From Pontixanthobacter aquaemixtae (lineage in GTDB: Bacteria; Pseudomonadota; Alphaproteobacteria; Sphingomonadales; Sphingomonadaceae), in NCBI RefSeq assembly GCF_009827395.1, contig NZ_WTYX01000001.1, positions 336,001 through 400,000 on the forward strand: DNA of 64,000 bases, written 5' to 3'. The notes beneath the pieces were generated by a model that ran no database searches, was not told where the DNA came from, and saw nothing but the letters and a program-made list of their open reading frames with translations. Both the position numbers and the translations under genes were made by a program. Positions 35,743 through 46,801 of the stretch are shown here, in pieces. Positions within the stretch are counted from its first letter, which is position 1. The number at the start of each line of letters is the position of its first letter.

Positions 35743-37217
35743 TGGATCTCGCTGCGCTCGCATCGGCCGCAGGGGTGGACGTGACGGGCGGCAAATCCGT
35801 CTCCGTCTCCGGCTTTGCTATCGACAATCGCAAAGTTGCACCGGGAACGGTTTTTGGTGCTTTCCAAGGCGCGACGGTGAACGGGGAGGATTTCATCCCG
35901 GCTGCAATATCCGCAGGCGCGGTAGCGATTGTGGCGCGGCCCGAAGCATCGGTCGATGGCGCAATCCACATCGCTTCGGCCGAGCCGCGCAAGACTTTCG
36001 CGCATCTTGCGGCACAGTTTTTCAAACCCGTGCCAGAAACGATTGTTGCGGTCACCGGGACAAACGGAAAGACTTCGACGGTCGAGATGACGCGCCAGAT
36101 ATGGCGCATGATGGGTGAACGTGCCGCTTCCATCGGTACGCTCGGCGTGACCACCCCTGATGAAAGCGTGTCCACCGGCCTTACCACGCCGGATATCGTC
36201 ACTTTCCATTCGAATATGAGCGGATTGGCGCGCGAAGGGGTGACGCATGTAGCCTATGAAGCATCGAGCCACGGCCTTTCTCAATATCGCAATGAAGGCC
36301 TGTCGGTTGTCGCTGCGGGCTTCACCAATTTCAGCCGCGATCACCTCGATTATCACAAGGATATGGAAGAGTATTTCGCGGCCAAGATGCGGCTGTTTGA
36401 TGAAGTCGTAAATGATGACGCCACGGTTGTGGTCTGGACCGGAAATAGCGAGTGGACGGCCCGGGCACTGGAACATGCGCAGAAACGGAACCTGCGCGTG
36501 TTCACGGTGGGTGAGCAAGGCGAAACAATTCGTCTTCTCACCCATACGCCAACGCAATTGGGACAAACGCTGGAAATCGAACATCAAGGGGCAAGGCGGC
36601 AAATCAATTTGCCGCTGATCGGCGCGTATCAATCTGCCAATGCACTTGTCGCAGCGGGTCTTGCGCTGGCGACGGGCGGTGAAGCGAATATGGTGTTCGA
36701 TGCGGTTGCCCGGCTCCAGCCCGTGCGCGGCCGGTTGGAACGCGCGGTGATCACACCTGCTGGTGCACCGGTCTATATCGACTATGCGCATACGCCCGAT
36801 GCGCTTGAATCCGCCATCGAAGCGCTGCGGCCGCATGTCAACGGCCGGTTGATCACGGTGTTCGGTGCGGGCGGCGACCGCGACCAAGGAAAACGCGCGG
36901 AAATGGGACGCGTTGCTTCGGAAAAATCCGACCTGGCGATTGTTACGGACGACAATCCGCGCGGCGAAGATGCCGCTGCAATCCGCCGCGAAGTGATCGG
37001 TGACAGCTGCGGAATGCAGGAAATTGGCGACCGGCGCGAGGCAATTGGCGCAGCGATTGCCGAGGCAGGACGCGATGACATCGTGCTCGTCGCGGGCAAG
37101 GGACACGAACAGGGCCAGATTATCGGTGCAGGAGAAACCATGCGCGTATTGCCGTTTGATGATGTGACAGTGGCGCGTGAATGCGCCGCGCCACAAGGGC
37201 TGGGAGCTTTGGCATGA
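35742..37217 (+). CDS. murE: UDP-MurNAc-tripeptide synthetase MurE (meso-DAP adding)
   Basis: The 491-residue product adds the third residue of the peptidoglycan stem. The ATP loop is VTGTNGKTST (104-113). Lys215 (AAKMRLF) fits the carbamylated metal-site Lys. The motif Asp404-Asn-Pro-Arg (TDDNPRGED) is the known marker for meso-diaminopimelate as substrate rather than lysine. The ATG shares one base with the ftsI stop. Confidence 0.95.
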   Translation: MDLAALASAAGVDVTGGKSVSVSGFAIDNRKVAPGTVFGAFQGATVNGEDFIPAAISAGAVAIVARPEASVDGAIHIASAEPRKTFAHLAAQFFKPVPETIVAVTGTNGKTSTVEMTRQIWRMMGERAASIGTLGVTTPDESVSTGLTTPDIVTFHSNMSGLAREGVTHVAYEASSHGLSQYRNEGLSVVAAGFTNFSRDHLDYHKDMEEYFAAKMRLFDEVVNDDATVVVWTGNSEWTARALEHAQKRNLRVFTVGEQGETIRLLTHTPTQLGQTLEIEHQGARRQINLPLIGAYQSANALVAAGLALATGGEANMVFDAVARLQPVRGRLERAVITPAGAPVYIDYAHTPDALESAIEALRPHVNGRLITVFGAGGDRDQGKRAEMGRVASEKSDLAIVTDDNPRGEDAAAIRREVIGDSCGMQEIGDRREAIGAAIAEAGRDDIVLVAGKGHEQGQIIGAGETMRVLPFDDVTVARECAAPQGLGALA

Positions 37218-38668
37218 ATGCGATCAAAGCCTTGCGCAGCTGGCCCGCCGACCGGCGCGATAGTTTGCGTCTTGCCCTTTGGACGGCCGCTGAAATCGCC
37301 GAGGCAACCGGCGGCACCGCAAGCGGGGATTTCCAGGTTGCAGGCGTTGAAATTGACTCGCGCGATGTTCGCTCTGGCGACCTGTTTTTTGCGCTCAAGG
37401 GCGAAACGATGGACGGTCATGTGTTCCTCGATAAAGCCTTTGCCAATGGCGCAACGGCAGCGGTCGTCGATCGCCCGATCGACCAACCGCACATCCTTGT
37501 GCCCGATACCAACGCTGCGCTGGAAGCCTTGGCAACGGCATCGCGGAAACGGTCGGCCGCGCTGCGGATCGGCGTGACAGGCTCGGTAGGCAAGACCGGC
37601 GTCAAGGAAGCGATCTTTGCCGCGCTAGACCGGGCCAGCCGCGGGGCAACGCATCGCTCGGTTCGCAGCTACAACAACCATGTGGGTGTCCCGCTCAGCC
37701 TCGCCAGAATGCCCGTCAGGTGTCATTATGGTGTGTTCGAAATGGGCATGAACCACGCCGGGGAAATCTCCGGCCTGGCCGCGCAAGTCAAACCCGACGT
37801 CGCGGTCATCACCACGATCGCGCCCGCGCATATCGAAAACCTTGGCAGTATCGAAGCGATTGCTGATGCCAAGGCCGAAATCTTTGAAGGCGTAACCAAG
37901 GGCGGAACGGCTGTAATCCCCGCAGATAGTCCGCAATTCGAGCAGCTGCGAGACGCTGCAATTGCGAAGGGATTGGTAGTCAGATCATTCGGCAAAAGCG
38001 CGCATGCCGATGTGCGATTGCTCGATGCGATACCGGCTGCCAATGGCGGCTCGCTCGTCACAGCCGATATGGGTGAAACGCGGCTGTGTTTTTCGGTCGC
38101 CGAACCGGGCGAACATTGGATCAGCAACGCTTTGTGCGTGATGGCGGCGGTACAGGCGGCCGGAGGCGATCTTGGGTCTGCGGGACTTGCCTTGGCCGAA
38201 ATGGGCGGTTTGAAGGGGCGCGGTGCGCGCCACCAGATCGCAGCGATCAGCGGGAAGGCGCTGATGATTGATGAAAGTTACAACGCCAATCCCGCGTCGA
38301 TGCGCGCGACTTTGCGTCAACTTGGGCAGACACCGGCCACGCGCCGCGTTGCCGTGCTGGGATCGATGAAGGAACTGGGTGACTTCGCCCCGCGCTTCCA
38401 CGCGCAATTGGCCGAGCCACTGGCCAAGGCCAATGTCGATTTTGCCGTGCTGGTCGGCGCGGAAATGGAGGCACTGGTCCGGGACTTGGGGAAAGGTGCA
38501 GGCGGGGCGCTTGCCGCGGGACTCAGCTTTGCCCATTGCGACGGCCCTGCAGAGGCGATTTCGGCGCTGGAAGAGTTTGGCATTACCGCCGGTGATGCGA
38601 TCCTCGTCAAAGGGTCGAATTCGGTCGGCCTTGGCAGGTTGGTCGCACATTTCACGGCCAGAAACTGA
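37214..38668 (+). CDS. murF: UDP-MurNAc-pentapeptide synthetase MurF
   Basis: The 484-residue product adds D-Ala-D-Ala to complete the stem. The ATP loop is GVTGSVGKTGVKEAI (P-loop 122-129). The pattern IDESYNANPASMRATL in the C-terminal domain is diagnostic for MurF. The N-terminal UDP-binding domain contains the family motif VEIDSRDVRSGDLFFAL. It has a 4-nt overlap with murE and a 21-nt gap to mraY, one of the few gaps in the cluster. Confidence 0.95.
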   Translation: MNAIKALRSWPADRRDSLRLALWTAAEIAEATGGTASGDFQVAGVEIDSRDVRSGDLFFALKGETMDGHVFLDKAFANGATAAVVDRPIDQPHILVPDTNAALEALATASRKRSAALRIGVTGSVGKTGVKEAIFAALDRASRGATHRSVRSYNNHVGVPLSLARMPVRCHYGVFEMGMNHAGEISGLAAQVKPDVAVITTIAPAHIENLGSIEAIADAKAEIFEGVTKGGTAVIPADSPQFEQLRDAAIAKGLVVRSFGKSAHADVRLLDAIPAANGGSLVTADMGETRLCFSVAEPGEHWISNALCVMAAVQAAGGDLGSAGLALAEMGGLKGRGARHQIAAISGKALMIDESYNANPASMRATLRQLGQTPATRRVAVLGSMKELGDFAPRFHAQLAEPLAKANVDFAVLVGAEMEALVRDLGKGAGGALAAGLSFAHCDGPAEAISALEEFGITAGDAILVKGSNSVGLGRLVAHFTARN

Positions 38669-38689
38669 TTTGAGGACGGGACCGCCTTC

Positions 38690-39760
38690 ATGCTCTATCT
38701 GATCGCCGAATGGCTGAATTTCGAGGGGATATTTAACCTCATCCGCTACCAGACCTTCCGGTCCGGGGCGACCTTGATGACCGCGCTGGTCATCGGATTG
38801 ATAATCGGTCCCCGCTTCATCAACATGCTTCGGGTCCGTCAGGGCAAGGGTCAACCGATCCGCGCAGACGGCCCGCAGTCGCATCAGGCCAAGGTCGGAA
38901 CCCCGACGATGGGCGGTTTGATGATCCTCATCGCGCTGGTGCTCTCGATGCTATTGTGGATGGACCTGCGCAATCCGTTTGTCTGGGCCTGCCTTGGCGT
39001 GACAATCGGTTTCGGATTTATCGGCTTCCTCGACGATTATGACAAAGTCACAAAGGCCAGCCACAAAGGGGTGTCGGGCAAGGTCAGGTTGCTGTTCGAA
39101 TTTATCGTGGCGGGGGTCGCCTCGTGGATTATCGTCAGCCAGATCAACACCAATCTCTACATCCCGTTCACCACCGGCCTGTCTATACCGCTTGGCCCGT
39201 TTTACTATGTCTTCGCGGCCACGGTGATTGTCGGTTTTGGAAATGCGGTCAATCTGACCGACGGGCTGGATGGGCTGGCCACAATGCCGGTGATCATTAC
39301 GGCGGGTACGCTCGCCATTATCGCCTATCTGGTTGGGCGCGCTGACTTCTCCGAATATCTCGGTATCCCGCATGTCGCCGGCGCCGGCGAATTGGCGATC
39401 CTGTGCGCGGCGATCATGGGAGGCGGTTTGGCCTTCCTATGGTTTAATGCGCCCCCTGCGGCGGTGTTTATGGGCGATACAGGCAGTCTCGCCCTTGGCG
39501 GAGCTCTGGGTGCCATTGCGGTTGCAAGCCATCATGAGATCGTACTGCTGATTATCGGCGGGTTGTTCGTTGCCGAAACCGCATCGGTGATCATCCAGGT
39601 GTTCTGGTTCAAACGGACGGGCAAGCGGATATTCCGCATGGCGCCGATCCATCACCATTTCGAACAAAAGGGATGGGCGGAATCGACCGTAGTAATCCGC
39701 TTCTGGATCATCTCGATTGTCCTTGCTCTTATCGGATTGGCTACGCTCAAGATCAGATGA
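38690..39760 (+). CDS. mraY: Phospho-MurNAc-pentapeptide transferase MraY
   Basis: The 356-residue, roughly ten-helix membrane enzyme makes lipid I. Conserved cytosolic-loop motifs are [23 protein letters not shown] (catalytic Asp pair), [13 protein letters not shown] and [17 protein letters not shown] (the HHH site). The product is the first lipid-linked intermediate, which MurG then extends. Confidence 0.96.
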   Translation: MLYLIAEWLNFEGIFNLIRYQTFRSGATLMTALVIGLIIGPRFINMLRVRQGKGQPIRADGPQSHQAKVGTPTMGGLMILIALVLSMLLWMDLRNPFVWACLGVTIGFGFIGFLDDYDKVTKASHKGVSGKVRLLFEFIVAGVASWIIVSQINTNLYIPFTTGLSIPLGPFYYVFAATVIVGFGNAVNLTDGLDGLATMPVIITAGTLAIIAYLVGRADFSEYLGIPHVAGAGELAILCAAIMGGGLAFLWFNAPPAAVFMGDTGSLALGGALGAIAVASHHEIVLLIIGGLFVAETASVIIQVFWFKRTGKRIFRMAPIHHHFEQKGWAESTVVIRFWIISIVLALIGLATLKIR

Positions 39761-41091
39761 TCACTTCGCCCGTCTTTAACGGCAAACGCTATGCCATTCT
39801 CGGTCTCGCCCGATCGGGCCTCGCTGCAGCGGAAGCGCTGCTGGCTAGCGGGGCGCAGATCACTGCGTGGGATCGGCAGGATGTCGCGCGTGAGAAGCTG
39901 GAAGGGCGGGCCGAGATTGCCGATCCGCTGGAAATTGACCTGACCGGTTTTGACGGTGTGGTGGTCTCGCCCGGTGTTCCGATTAATTCTCACCCAATTG
40001 CCGCACATGCGGCCAAATTCGGCGTGCCGATTATCGGTGATATCGAACTGTTTGCGCTCGCGAGAGCAAACCTGCCGCCGCACCGGGTTGTCGGAATTAC
40101 CGGCACCAATGGCAAATCCACCACGACAGCGCTGGTCGCGCATCTTCTTGCCGAGGCAGGCATTCCCACGCGTGTGGGCGGCAATATCGGTGTGCCCGTC
40201 TTGGGCGAGGAGCCATTGGGCGAGGGCGGTGTCTATGTGCTGGAGCTGTCCAGTTACCAGATCGACCTGACGCGTTCGCTTGCATGCGAAGCCGCGGCGC
40301 TTCTCAATATTACTCCCGATCATCTCGATCGATACGCCGATTTTGACAGTTATGCGCGTTCCAAAGCCCGCTTGTTCGCTTTGCAGGGTGAAGGCCAGTT
40401 TGCCGTATTCGGATGCGGAGATGCCCCGACCAACGCTGTCAAGGCAGCCGAAGCAGCGCGCCGCGCGGATGGCCGCGTTGTCTGTGTGGACAAGCCGCCT
40501 CTGGCGCGGCTGCAAGACCGCGCACCGGCATTGCAGGGTCCGCACAATCTGGAAAATATTGCCGCTGCGATTGCGATCGTCGAAGAGCTGGGCGTCACCG
40601 CTGCGCAATGGCAAAAAGCGCTGGAGACATTCCGCGGATTGCCGCATCGTATGGAAGTTATCCGCGAGCATGACGGCGTGCTGTTCATCAATGACAGCAA
40701 AGCCACCAATCAGGCTTCGGCCGCACCGGCCCTTGCTGCATTTCCCCCTGCGCCACATGCGCGTATCCACTGGATCGTTGGTGGCCTGCCCAAAGAAGAC
40801 GGGTTGGGGGAGTGCGCTGATCATCTCGGCAATGTGGCGGCCGCCTATACCATCGGCGAGGCCGGACCGCGCTTTGCGGAACTGCTCGATGGTGTGGTCC
40901 CCGTGCGCAATTGTGAATTGCTGTGCGATGCAGTCAAGCGCGCGGTGGCGGCTGCCAAAAGCGGCGACATCATCCTGCTCTCGCCCGCCTGCGCCAGTTT
41001 TGACCAATTCCGCGACTATGAAGTTCGCGGCGAACACTTCCGCAAGATTGTCGGCATGCTGACCAAGGAAAAGGGCGCGGCACAGACATGA
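39757..41091 (+). CDS. murD: UDP-MurNAc-Ala D-glutamate ligase MurD
   Basis: The 444-residue product adds D-Glu to UDP-MurNAc-L-Ala. It has the ATP loop [10 protein letters not shown] (about 113-122), the mid-domain motif [15 protein letters not shown], and the C-terminal motif [13 protein letters not shown]. The N-terminal domain begins [20 protein letters not shown]. It overlaps mraY and ftsW by 4 nt each. Confidence 0.95.
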   Translation: MITSPVFNGKRYAILGLARSGLAAAEALLASGAQITAWDRQDVAREKLEGRAEIADPLEIDLTGFDGVVVSPGVPINSHPIAAHAAKFGVPIIGDIELFALARANLPPHRVVGITGTNGKSTTTALVAHLLAEAGIPTRVGGNIGVPVLGEEPLGEGGVYVLELSSYQIDLTRSLACEAAALLNITPDHLDRYADFDSYARSKARLFALQGEGQFAVFGCGDAPTNAVKAAEAARRADGRVVCVDKPPLARLQDRAPALQGPHNLENIAAAIAIVEELGVTAAQWQKALETFRGLPHRMEVIREHDGVLFINDSKATNQASAAPALAAFPPAPHARIHWIVGGLPKEDGLGECADHLGNVAAAYTIGEAGPRFAELLDGVVPVRNCELLCDAVKRAVAAAKSGDIILLSPACASFDQFRDYEVRGEHFRKIVGMLTKEKGAAQT

Positions 41092-42314
41092 ACACAGCCC
41101 AGCCCTATATACCCCGTATCGGCGAACGCATGGCATCGGCGGACAGGTTCCGCGGCTCCAAACGCGCCGAACTCAAGATATGGTGGCGCGAAATTGACCG
41201 CGTACTGCTGTTTCTGATCCTGCTGCTGATGGCATTCGGAACTGCGGCGGTTGCAGCCGCGTCGCCTGCCAGCGCCCGACGCCTGTCGACGGCCACGGTT
41301 ACGCTGCCCGACCTTTACTTCTATTGGTCGCATCTCAAATGGCAATTTCTCGGGCTCCTTACACTGCTCGGAGCGTCTCTCCTGTCGCGCGACAATGCGC
41401 GGCGGCTGGGCGTTTTGGTCGCCGCGGGTGCGCTGTTCCTGTTGGTGCTGGTGCCGGTGGTTGGATATGAAGTGAACGGCGCGAAGCGCTGGCTCAATCT
41501 GGGCATGCGCTTCCAGCCATCAGAGTTTCTCAAGCCCGGCTTCGCAATCGTGCTCGCTTGGATTTTGTCCTGGCGGCTGCGCGATCCCACATTGCCGGTG
41601 CTCGCAATTGTCAGCGGCCTGATGGGCTTCGTCGGCGTGTTTCTGATGTTGCAGCCCAATCTTGGCGCGACGCTGTTGTTTGGCGGCGTGTGGTTCGTCC
41701 TGGTGCTGCTATCGGGCGTTTCTATCCAGCGCATCGGCGCGCTGATCGGTCTGGGTGTTGCCGGATTTGTGACCATGTATTTCACATATGAAAATGGCCG
41801 TAACCGGATCGATGCCTTTCTCGGCGGCGGCACGGCGTTTGACCAGGTCGATCTGGCGCAGCGGACATTGCTAGCGGGCGGTTGGACCGGCAGCGGATTG
41901 TGGCTTGGCGTGCGCAAGCTCAACCTGCCCGAAGCGCATACCGACTATATCTTCTCCGTAATCGGCGAAGAATTCGGCTTGCTGGTCTGCGCGCTGATTG
42001 TGCTGATTTATCTGGCGATCATCGCCCGCGTTCTGGTGCGGTTGGCCGATGAAGAAAATCTGTTCACGCTGCTGGCGGGTGCAGGCCTGGCGACGCAAAT
42101 TGGCGGTCAGGCGTTCATTAATATCCTGGTCAATCTGCAGCTGTTCCCGTCCAAAGGGATGACCTTGCCGCTGGTGTCCTATGGCGGTTCCTCAACCATT
42201 GCGGTTTGCCTCGCTGCCGGACTATTATTGGCAATAACCCGCAGAAACCCGTTCTTGACGCGCGAGACGCCGGGACTGCGTACCATTTTGCCTGAAAGAG
42301 GATCCCGCAAATGA
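41088..42314 (+). CDS. ftsW: SEDS glycosyltransferase FtsW
   Basis: The 408-residue product has about ten membrane helices and belongs to the SEDS family. It polymerises lipid II at the septum with FtsI. Typical motifs are GAKRWLNLGMRFQPSEFLKPG, LQPNLGATLLF, AHTDYIFSVIGEEFGL and GMTLPLVSYGGSS (each quoted in part). The roughly 40-residue cytoplasmic N terminus is charged. RodA is excluded by the dcw context. Confidence 0.94.
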   Translation: MNTAQPYIPRIGERMASADRFRGSKRAELKIWWREIDRVLLFLILLLMAFGTAAVAAASPASARRLSTATVTLPDLYFYWSHLKWQFLGLLTLLGASLLSRDNARRLGVLVAAGALFLLVLVPVVGYEVNGAKRWLNLGMRFQPSEFLKPGFAIVLAWILSWRLRDPTLPVLAIVSGLMGFVGVFLMLQPNLGATLLFGGVWFVLVLLSGVSIQRIGALIGLGVAGFVTMYFTYENGRNRIDAFLGGGTAFDQVDLAQRTLLAGGWTGSGLWLGVRKLNLPEAHTDYIFSVIGEEFGLLVCALIVLIYLAIIARVLVRLADEENLFTLLAGAGLATQIGGQAFINILVNLQLFPSKGMTLPLVSYGGSSTIAVCLAAGLLLAITRRNPFLTRETPGLRTILPERGSRK

Positions 42315-43489
42315 GCGGTGCGAACAAACATTTTGTCCTGGCGGCTGGCGGCACGGGCGGGCATCTGATCCCCGCCTTTGTGCTGGCGACCGAGCTGGAC
42401 CGGCGCGGGCATCACGTCGCCCTGATCACCGATGAACGCGGTGCCAATATTCCCGGCAAGCCCGATTGCCTTCCGGCGCATATTTTACCGGCCGGGCGGT
42501 TCGGCAAGAATCCGCTGAACTGGGTCAAGGGTGTCCGGGCTGTGTTGCAGGGCCGCAAGATGGCGCTACGCCTTTTCGAGAGTTTCGAACCCAGCGCGGT
42601 GATCGGCTTTGGCGGATATCCAGCTTTGCCAGCACTGCTGGCTTCAACCTCGGCAGAAATTCCCAGTCTGGTGCACGAACAGAACGCGGTATTGGGGCGG
42701 GTCAACCGCCTGCTCGCCGGACGTGTGCAGGCAATCGCGACGGCCTATCCCGAAATCAATCGATTGAAAGCGAAACATTTGGACAAGGTGCATCTGGTGG
42801 GCAATCCGGTGCGGGACGGGGTTCTTGGCCTTCGCGACGAGCCCTTTCCCGCGTTCACCGAAGACGGTTTGCTGCGTGTTCTGGTGACCGGCGGGAGCCA
42901 AGGGGCACGAATTTTGTCGGAAGTTGTCCCCGATGGTTTGGCGATGCTGCAACCGGCCTTGCGATCCCGCTTGCAAGTTACCCAGCAATGCCGCCCCGAA
43001 GATCTTGATGCGGTGCGCGAACGGTATCGCAATCACGATATACCTGCAGAACTGGGCACATATTTTGAAGATATGGCGGCGCGGCTTGCTGACGCGCATC
43101 TGTTCATCGGACGGGCCGGTGCTTCGACGGTTGCTGAGCTGACTGCTGTTGGCCGCCCGGCAGTTCTCGTCCCGCTGCCGATTGCGACCGATGATCACCA
43201 AACGGCCAATACGCGCGAAATGACCAAGACCGGCGGCGCGCGGGCAATCAAGCAGACACATTTCACGGCCAAAGAATTGGCCAAGCAAATTCAAGCCATG
43301 GCCCAGCGCCCTGAAACGCTTGCCACAGCGGCGCATGCTGCATGGAACTGCGGCCGGCCGAATGCGGTCAAAGATCTGGCTGATCTGGTCGAAAGCGCAG
43401 GCGGCGCCGATTTGATGGATGTCATCCGTTCCAGCGAAACGGACAAGGGCGCCAAGATGGTTGCTGCAACCGCAGGGATCGGCGCATGA
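42311..43489 (+). CDS. murG: Lipid II synthase MurG
   Basis: The 392-residue GT-B glycosyltransferase adds GlcNAc to lipid I. Family motifs are [14 protein letters not shown] (residues about 10-23), [28 protein letters not shown] and [19 protein letters not shown] in the UDP-sugar domain. The C-terminal extension past the core (about 355-392) is longer than in E. coli MurG (355 aa). It has 4-nt overlaps on both sides. Confidence 0.95.
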   Translation: MSGANKHFVLAAGGTGGHLIPAFVLATELDRRGHHVALITDERGANIPGKPDCLPAHILPAGRFGKNPLNWVKGVRAVLQGRKMALRLFESFEPSAVIGFGGYPALPALLASTSAEIPSLVHEQNAVLGRVNRLLAGRVQAIATAYPEINRLKAKHLDKVHLVGNPVRDGVLGLRDEPFPAFTEDGLLRVLVTGGSQGARILSEVVPDGLAMLQPALRSRLQVTQQCRPEDLDAVRERYRNHDIPAELGTYFEDMAARLADAHLFIGRAGASTVAELTAVGRPAVLVPLPIATDDHQTANTREMTKTGGARAIKQTHFTAKELAKQIQAMAQRPETLATAAHAAWNCGRPNAVKDLADLVESAGGADLMDVIRSSETDKGAKMVAATAGIGA

Positions 43490-44889
43490 AGGGCGTAGGC
43501 ACCGATATCGGGACCATCCATTTCGTCGGTATCGGCGGGATCGGCATGTCCGGCATTGCAGAAGTGATGCACAATCTGGGCTACACGGTGCAGGGCAGCG
43601 ATATGGCCGAAGGGCCGAGCGTGGTACGGCTGCGCGACAAAGGCATCCAGATCTTCATCGGCCATCAGAAAGAACATGTCGAAGGCGTTGCAGTCGTCGT
43701 AACCTCGACCGCGGTACGCCGGACCAATCCCGAAGTTGCGCATGCGCTCGAAAACCGCATTCCCGTGGTGCGCCGCGCAGAAATGCTGGCCGAACTGATG
43801 CGGCTTAAAAGCACCGTCGCGGTGGCAGGCACGCACGGCAAGACAACCACGACCAGCATGATCGCTGCTTTGCTCGATGCTGGAAAAGTCGATCCGACCG
43901 TCATCAATGGCGGCATTATCGAACAATATGGTTCCAATGCCCGCATGGGTGACAGCGACTGGATGGTGGTCGAGGCCGACGAAAGCGACGGCAGCTTCCT
44001 GCGCCTTGACGGAACCATCGCAGTTGTCACCAACATCGATCCGGAACATCTTGACCATTATGGCGATTTCGATGGCGTCAAAGACGCATTCGTAGAGTTC
44101 ATCCACAATGTCCCGTTTTACGGAGCGGCGATCCTGTGCATCGACCATCCCGAAGTGCAAGCGGTGGTGGGCAAAGTCCGTGACCGCCGTGTGGTCACTT
44201 ACGGTTTCTCGTTGCAGGCGGATATTTGCGGCGTGAACGTTCGCCCTGTCGATGGCGGGAATGTGTTTGACGTTGTGGTGCGCCAACGCGGAGAAGAAGA
44301 CCGCCGTATCGAAGGTGTCAGGCTGCCGATGCCCGGCCGCCACAATGTTCAGAACGCGCTTGCAGCGATTGCGGTTGCGATCGAAATGGGGTGCGAAGAT
44401 GCGGTCATCGTCGATGGCTTTGGCGAATTCACCGGTGTCCGCCGTCGCTTCACCAAGGTTGGCAGTATCGCGGGCGCGACGATAATCGACGATTATGCGC
44501 ACCATCCGGTGGAAATCCAGGCGGTGCTTGGCGCGGCGCGCGAAAGCGCAAAAGGGCGCGTGATCGCTGTGATGCAGCCGCACCGTTACACCCGCCTCAA
44601 CGATCTGATGGACGAATTCCAGAACTGCTTCAACGAAGCCGATCAGGTTTATGTGACGCCGGTCTATGAGGCAGGCGAAGATCCGATTGACGGTGTCAAT
44701 TCGGAGGCGCTGGTATCCGGCCTCAAATCGCGCGGACACCGGTCTGCGGCGGCAGTTTCCGATCAAGCCGATCTTGCCCAAACCTTGGCAGGTGAATTGG
44801 CTCAGGGCGATCTGGTGGTGTGCCTGGGCGCTGGCGATATTACCAAATGGGCAGCAGGTCTGGCCGATGCGATTGAGGCGGCATCATGA
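43486..44889 (+). CDS. murC: UDP-MurNAc L-alanine ligase MurC
   Basis: The 467-residue product starts the peptide stem by adding L-Ala. The N-terminal Rossmann motif is [14 protein letters not shown], the ATP loop is [13 protein letters not shown] (114-126), and the MurC mark is [14 protein letters not shown]. The active-site Glu/Asp patch [12 protein letters not shown] is present. It is coupled to murG and murB by 4-nt overlaps. Confidence 0.96.
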   Translation: MKGVGTDIGTIHFVGIGGIGMSGIAEVMHNLGYTVQGSDMAEGPSVVRLRDKGIQIFIGHQKEHVEGVAVVVTSTAVRRTNPEVAHALENRIPVVRRAEMLAELMRLKSTVAVAGTHGKTTTTSMIAALLDAGKVDPTVINGGIIEQYGSNARMGDSDWMVVEADESDGSFLRLDGTIAVVTNIDPEHLDHYGDFDGVKDAFVEFIHNVPFYGAAILCIDHPEVQAVVGKVRDRRVVTYGFSLQADICGVNVRPVDGGNVFDVVVRQRGEEDRRIEGVRLPMPGRHNVQNALAAIAVAIEMGCEDAVIVDGFGEFTGVRRRFTKVGSIAGATIIDDYAHHPVEIQAVLGAARESAKGRVIAVMQPHRYTRLNDLMDEFQNCFNEADQVYVTPVYEAGEDPIDGVNSEALVSGLKSRGHRSAAAVSDQADLAQTLAGELAQGDLVVCLGAGDITKWAAGLADAIEAAS

Positions 44890-45818
44890 ATGCCGCGCTG
44901 AACCCAGAAATCGATGGCGCAGCGGTGCTGCCGGTCCCGTTGGAGGATGTTCGCGGCAAGCTGACTGCCAACGCACCTTTGGCGAAGCTGGTGTGGTTCA
45001 AGGCTGGCGGGAATGCCGATTGGCTGTTCGAACCCGCAGATATCGCCGATCTGCGCCTCTTTCTTGGAGAGCTTGCGGGGAAATTGCCGGTGATGGCGCT
45101 CGGGCTCGGGTCCAATATGATTGTCCGCGATGGCGGCGTTGCTGGTGTTGTGATCCGGTTGGGCAAGCCCTTCTCAAAAGCCGAGGTTCTTGAAGATCAT
45201 GTCGTATCCTGCGGCGGCGGGGCGAGCGGTATTCTGGTGTCGTCCACCGCACGCGATGCGGGCGTGGCCGGGCTTGAATTTCTGCGCGGCATTCCCGGTA
45301 CGGTCGGCGGTTTCGTGCGGATGAATGGCGGAGCCTATGGCCGCGAAGTTTCCGATATTCTGATCGATTGCGATGTGATCCTGCCAAATGGCGAACTGGT
45401 CACAATGCCGGCAGCTGATCTGCACTATAGCTATCGCCATTCGGCGCTTCCCGAAGGCGCGGTGGTCACCTCTGCACGGTTTCAGGGCACTGCGGGTGAT
45501 TCTGTTGAAATCGGTGCAGAAATGGACCGTATCGCCGAGGCGCGTGAAAATTCGCAGCCGCTGCGAACCAAGACCGGTGGGTCAACTTTCAAAAATCCGG
45601 AAGGTCAAAAAGCGTGGCAGTTGGTCGACGCCGCGGGATGTCGCGGCCTGATGATGGGCGGCGCGCAAGTCAGCGAAAAGCATACCAATTTCATGATCAA
45701 CACCGGTGACGCGACCAGCGCGGATATTGAAGGGCTGGGCGAAGAAGTCCGCCGCCGCGTCCTCGCGCATTCCGGCGTGGAACTGGAATGGGAAATTCAG
45801 CGGGTAGGCAGGACATGA
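44886..45818 (+). CDS. murB: UDP-N-acetylenolpyruvoylglucosamine reductase MurB
   Basis: The 310-residue FAD enzyme forms UDP-MurNAc. FAD-binding motifs are [18 protein letters not shown] and [21 protein letters not shown]. The catalytic Ser lies in [18 protein letters not shown], and a Glu near the C terminus ([11 protein letters not shown]) completes the site. The lack of long inserts fits the type II MurB of alphaproteobacteria. Confidence 0.95.
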   Translation: MNAALNPEIDGAAVLPVPLEDVRGKLTANAPLAKLVWFKAGGNADWLFEPADIADLRLFLGELAGKLPVMALGLGSNMIVRDGGVAGVVIRLGKPFSKAEVLEDHVVSCGGGASGILVSSTARDAGVAGLEFLRGIPGTVGGFVRMNGGAYGREVSDILIDCDVILPNGELVTMPAADLHYSYRHSALPEGAVVTSARFQGTAGDSVEIGAEMDRIAEARENSQPLRTKTGGSTFKNPEGQKAWQLVDAAGCRGLMMGGAQVSEKHTNFMINTGDATSADIEGLGEEVRRRVLAHSGVELEWEIQRVGRT

Positions 45819-46801
45819 GTAAACTTCCCAAACTTCATATCGCTGTCTTGATGGGGGGCTGGGCCAATGAACGGCCGGTCTCGCTCATGTCGGGCGAAGG
45901 CTGCGCAAACGCGCTTGAAGAACGCGGCCACAAAGTCACGCGGATCGATATGGACCGCAATGTCGCCGCGCGCATTGCCGAGGCAGCGCCCGATGTCGTG
46001 TTCAACGCCTTGCACGGCGTTCCCGGGGAGGATGGCACCGTGCAAGGGATGCTCGATCTAATGGGTATTCCCTATACACATTCGGGCCTCGCCACATCTG
46101 TCATCGCGATCGACAAGGAACTGACCAAGCAAGCGCTTGTCCCTGCCGGGATTCCTATGCCTGGCGGGCGGGTCGTGCAGAGCAAAGAGCTGTTTGAAGG
46201 CGATCCCTTGCCGCGCCCCTACGTGCTCAAGCCGGTCAATGAGGGCTCTTCGGTTGGCGTCGCCATTGTTACTGACGACAGCAATTACGGGAACCCGATC
46301 CAGCGCGATGCAGCCGGGCCTTGGCAGCAATTTGAAAGTCTGCTTGCCGAACCCTTCATTCGCGGGCGCGAATTGACGACCGCGGTGATCGATAGTGCTG
46401 AAGGGCCGCGCGCGCTGACCGTTACCGAGCTTGTGCCCAAATCGGGTTTCTACGATTTCGATGCCAAATACACCGATGGCATGACCGATCATATCTGTCC
46501 GGCGGACATTCCTGACAACATCGCGGCATTGTGCCTCGATTACGCTGTGGGCGCGCATAAGGTTCTGGGCTGCAAGGGCACCAGCCGCACCGATTTCCGC
46601 TGGGACGACGAGCTGGGCGAACAAGGCCTGTTCATACTCGAAACCAACACGCAGCCGGGTATGACGCCGCTCAGCCTCGTTCCCGAGCAGGCGAAATATT
46701 GCGGCATGGATTACGGCGATCTGGTCGAAGCCATTGTATCAGAAGCGCTTCGGGTGGCCGAGGCATCCAAAACCGAAGGACACGCCGATGGCGACAGTTA
46801 A
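45815..46801 (+). CDS. ddl: D-alanine--D-alanine ligase
   Basis: The 328-residue ATP-grasp enzyme supplies D-Ala-D-Ala to MurF. Visible features are the N-terminal motif AVLMGGWANERPVSLMSG, the Ddl signature NALHGVPGEDG, the grasp segment VLKPVNEGSSVGV, and the C-terminal metal/active site LGCKGTSRTDFRWD ... LETNTQPGMTPLSL. It overlaps murB by 4 nt and ftsQ by 14 nt. Confidence 0.95.
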   Translation: MSKLPKLHIAVLMGGWANERPVSLMSGEGCANALEERGHKVTRIDMDRNVAARIAEAAPDVVFNALHGVPGEDGTVQGMLDLMGIPYTHSGLATSVIAIDKELTKQALVPAGIPMPGGRVVQSKELFEGDPLPRPYVLKPVNEGSSVGVAIVTDDSNYGNPIQRDAAGPWQQFESLLAEPFIRGRELTTAVIDSAEGPRALTVTELVPKSGFYDFDAKYTDGMTDHICPADIPDNIAALCLDYAVGAHKVLGCKGTSRTDFRWDDELGEQGLFILETNTQPGMTPLSLVPEQAKYCGMDYGDLVEAIVSEALRVAEASKTEGHADGDS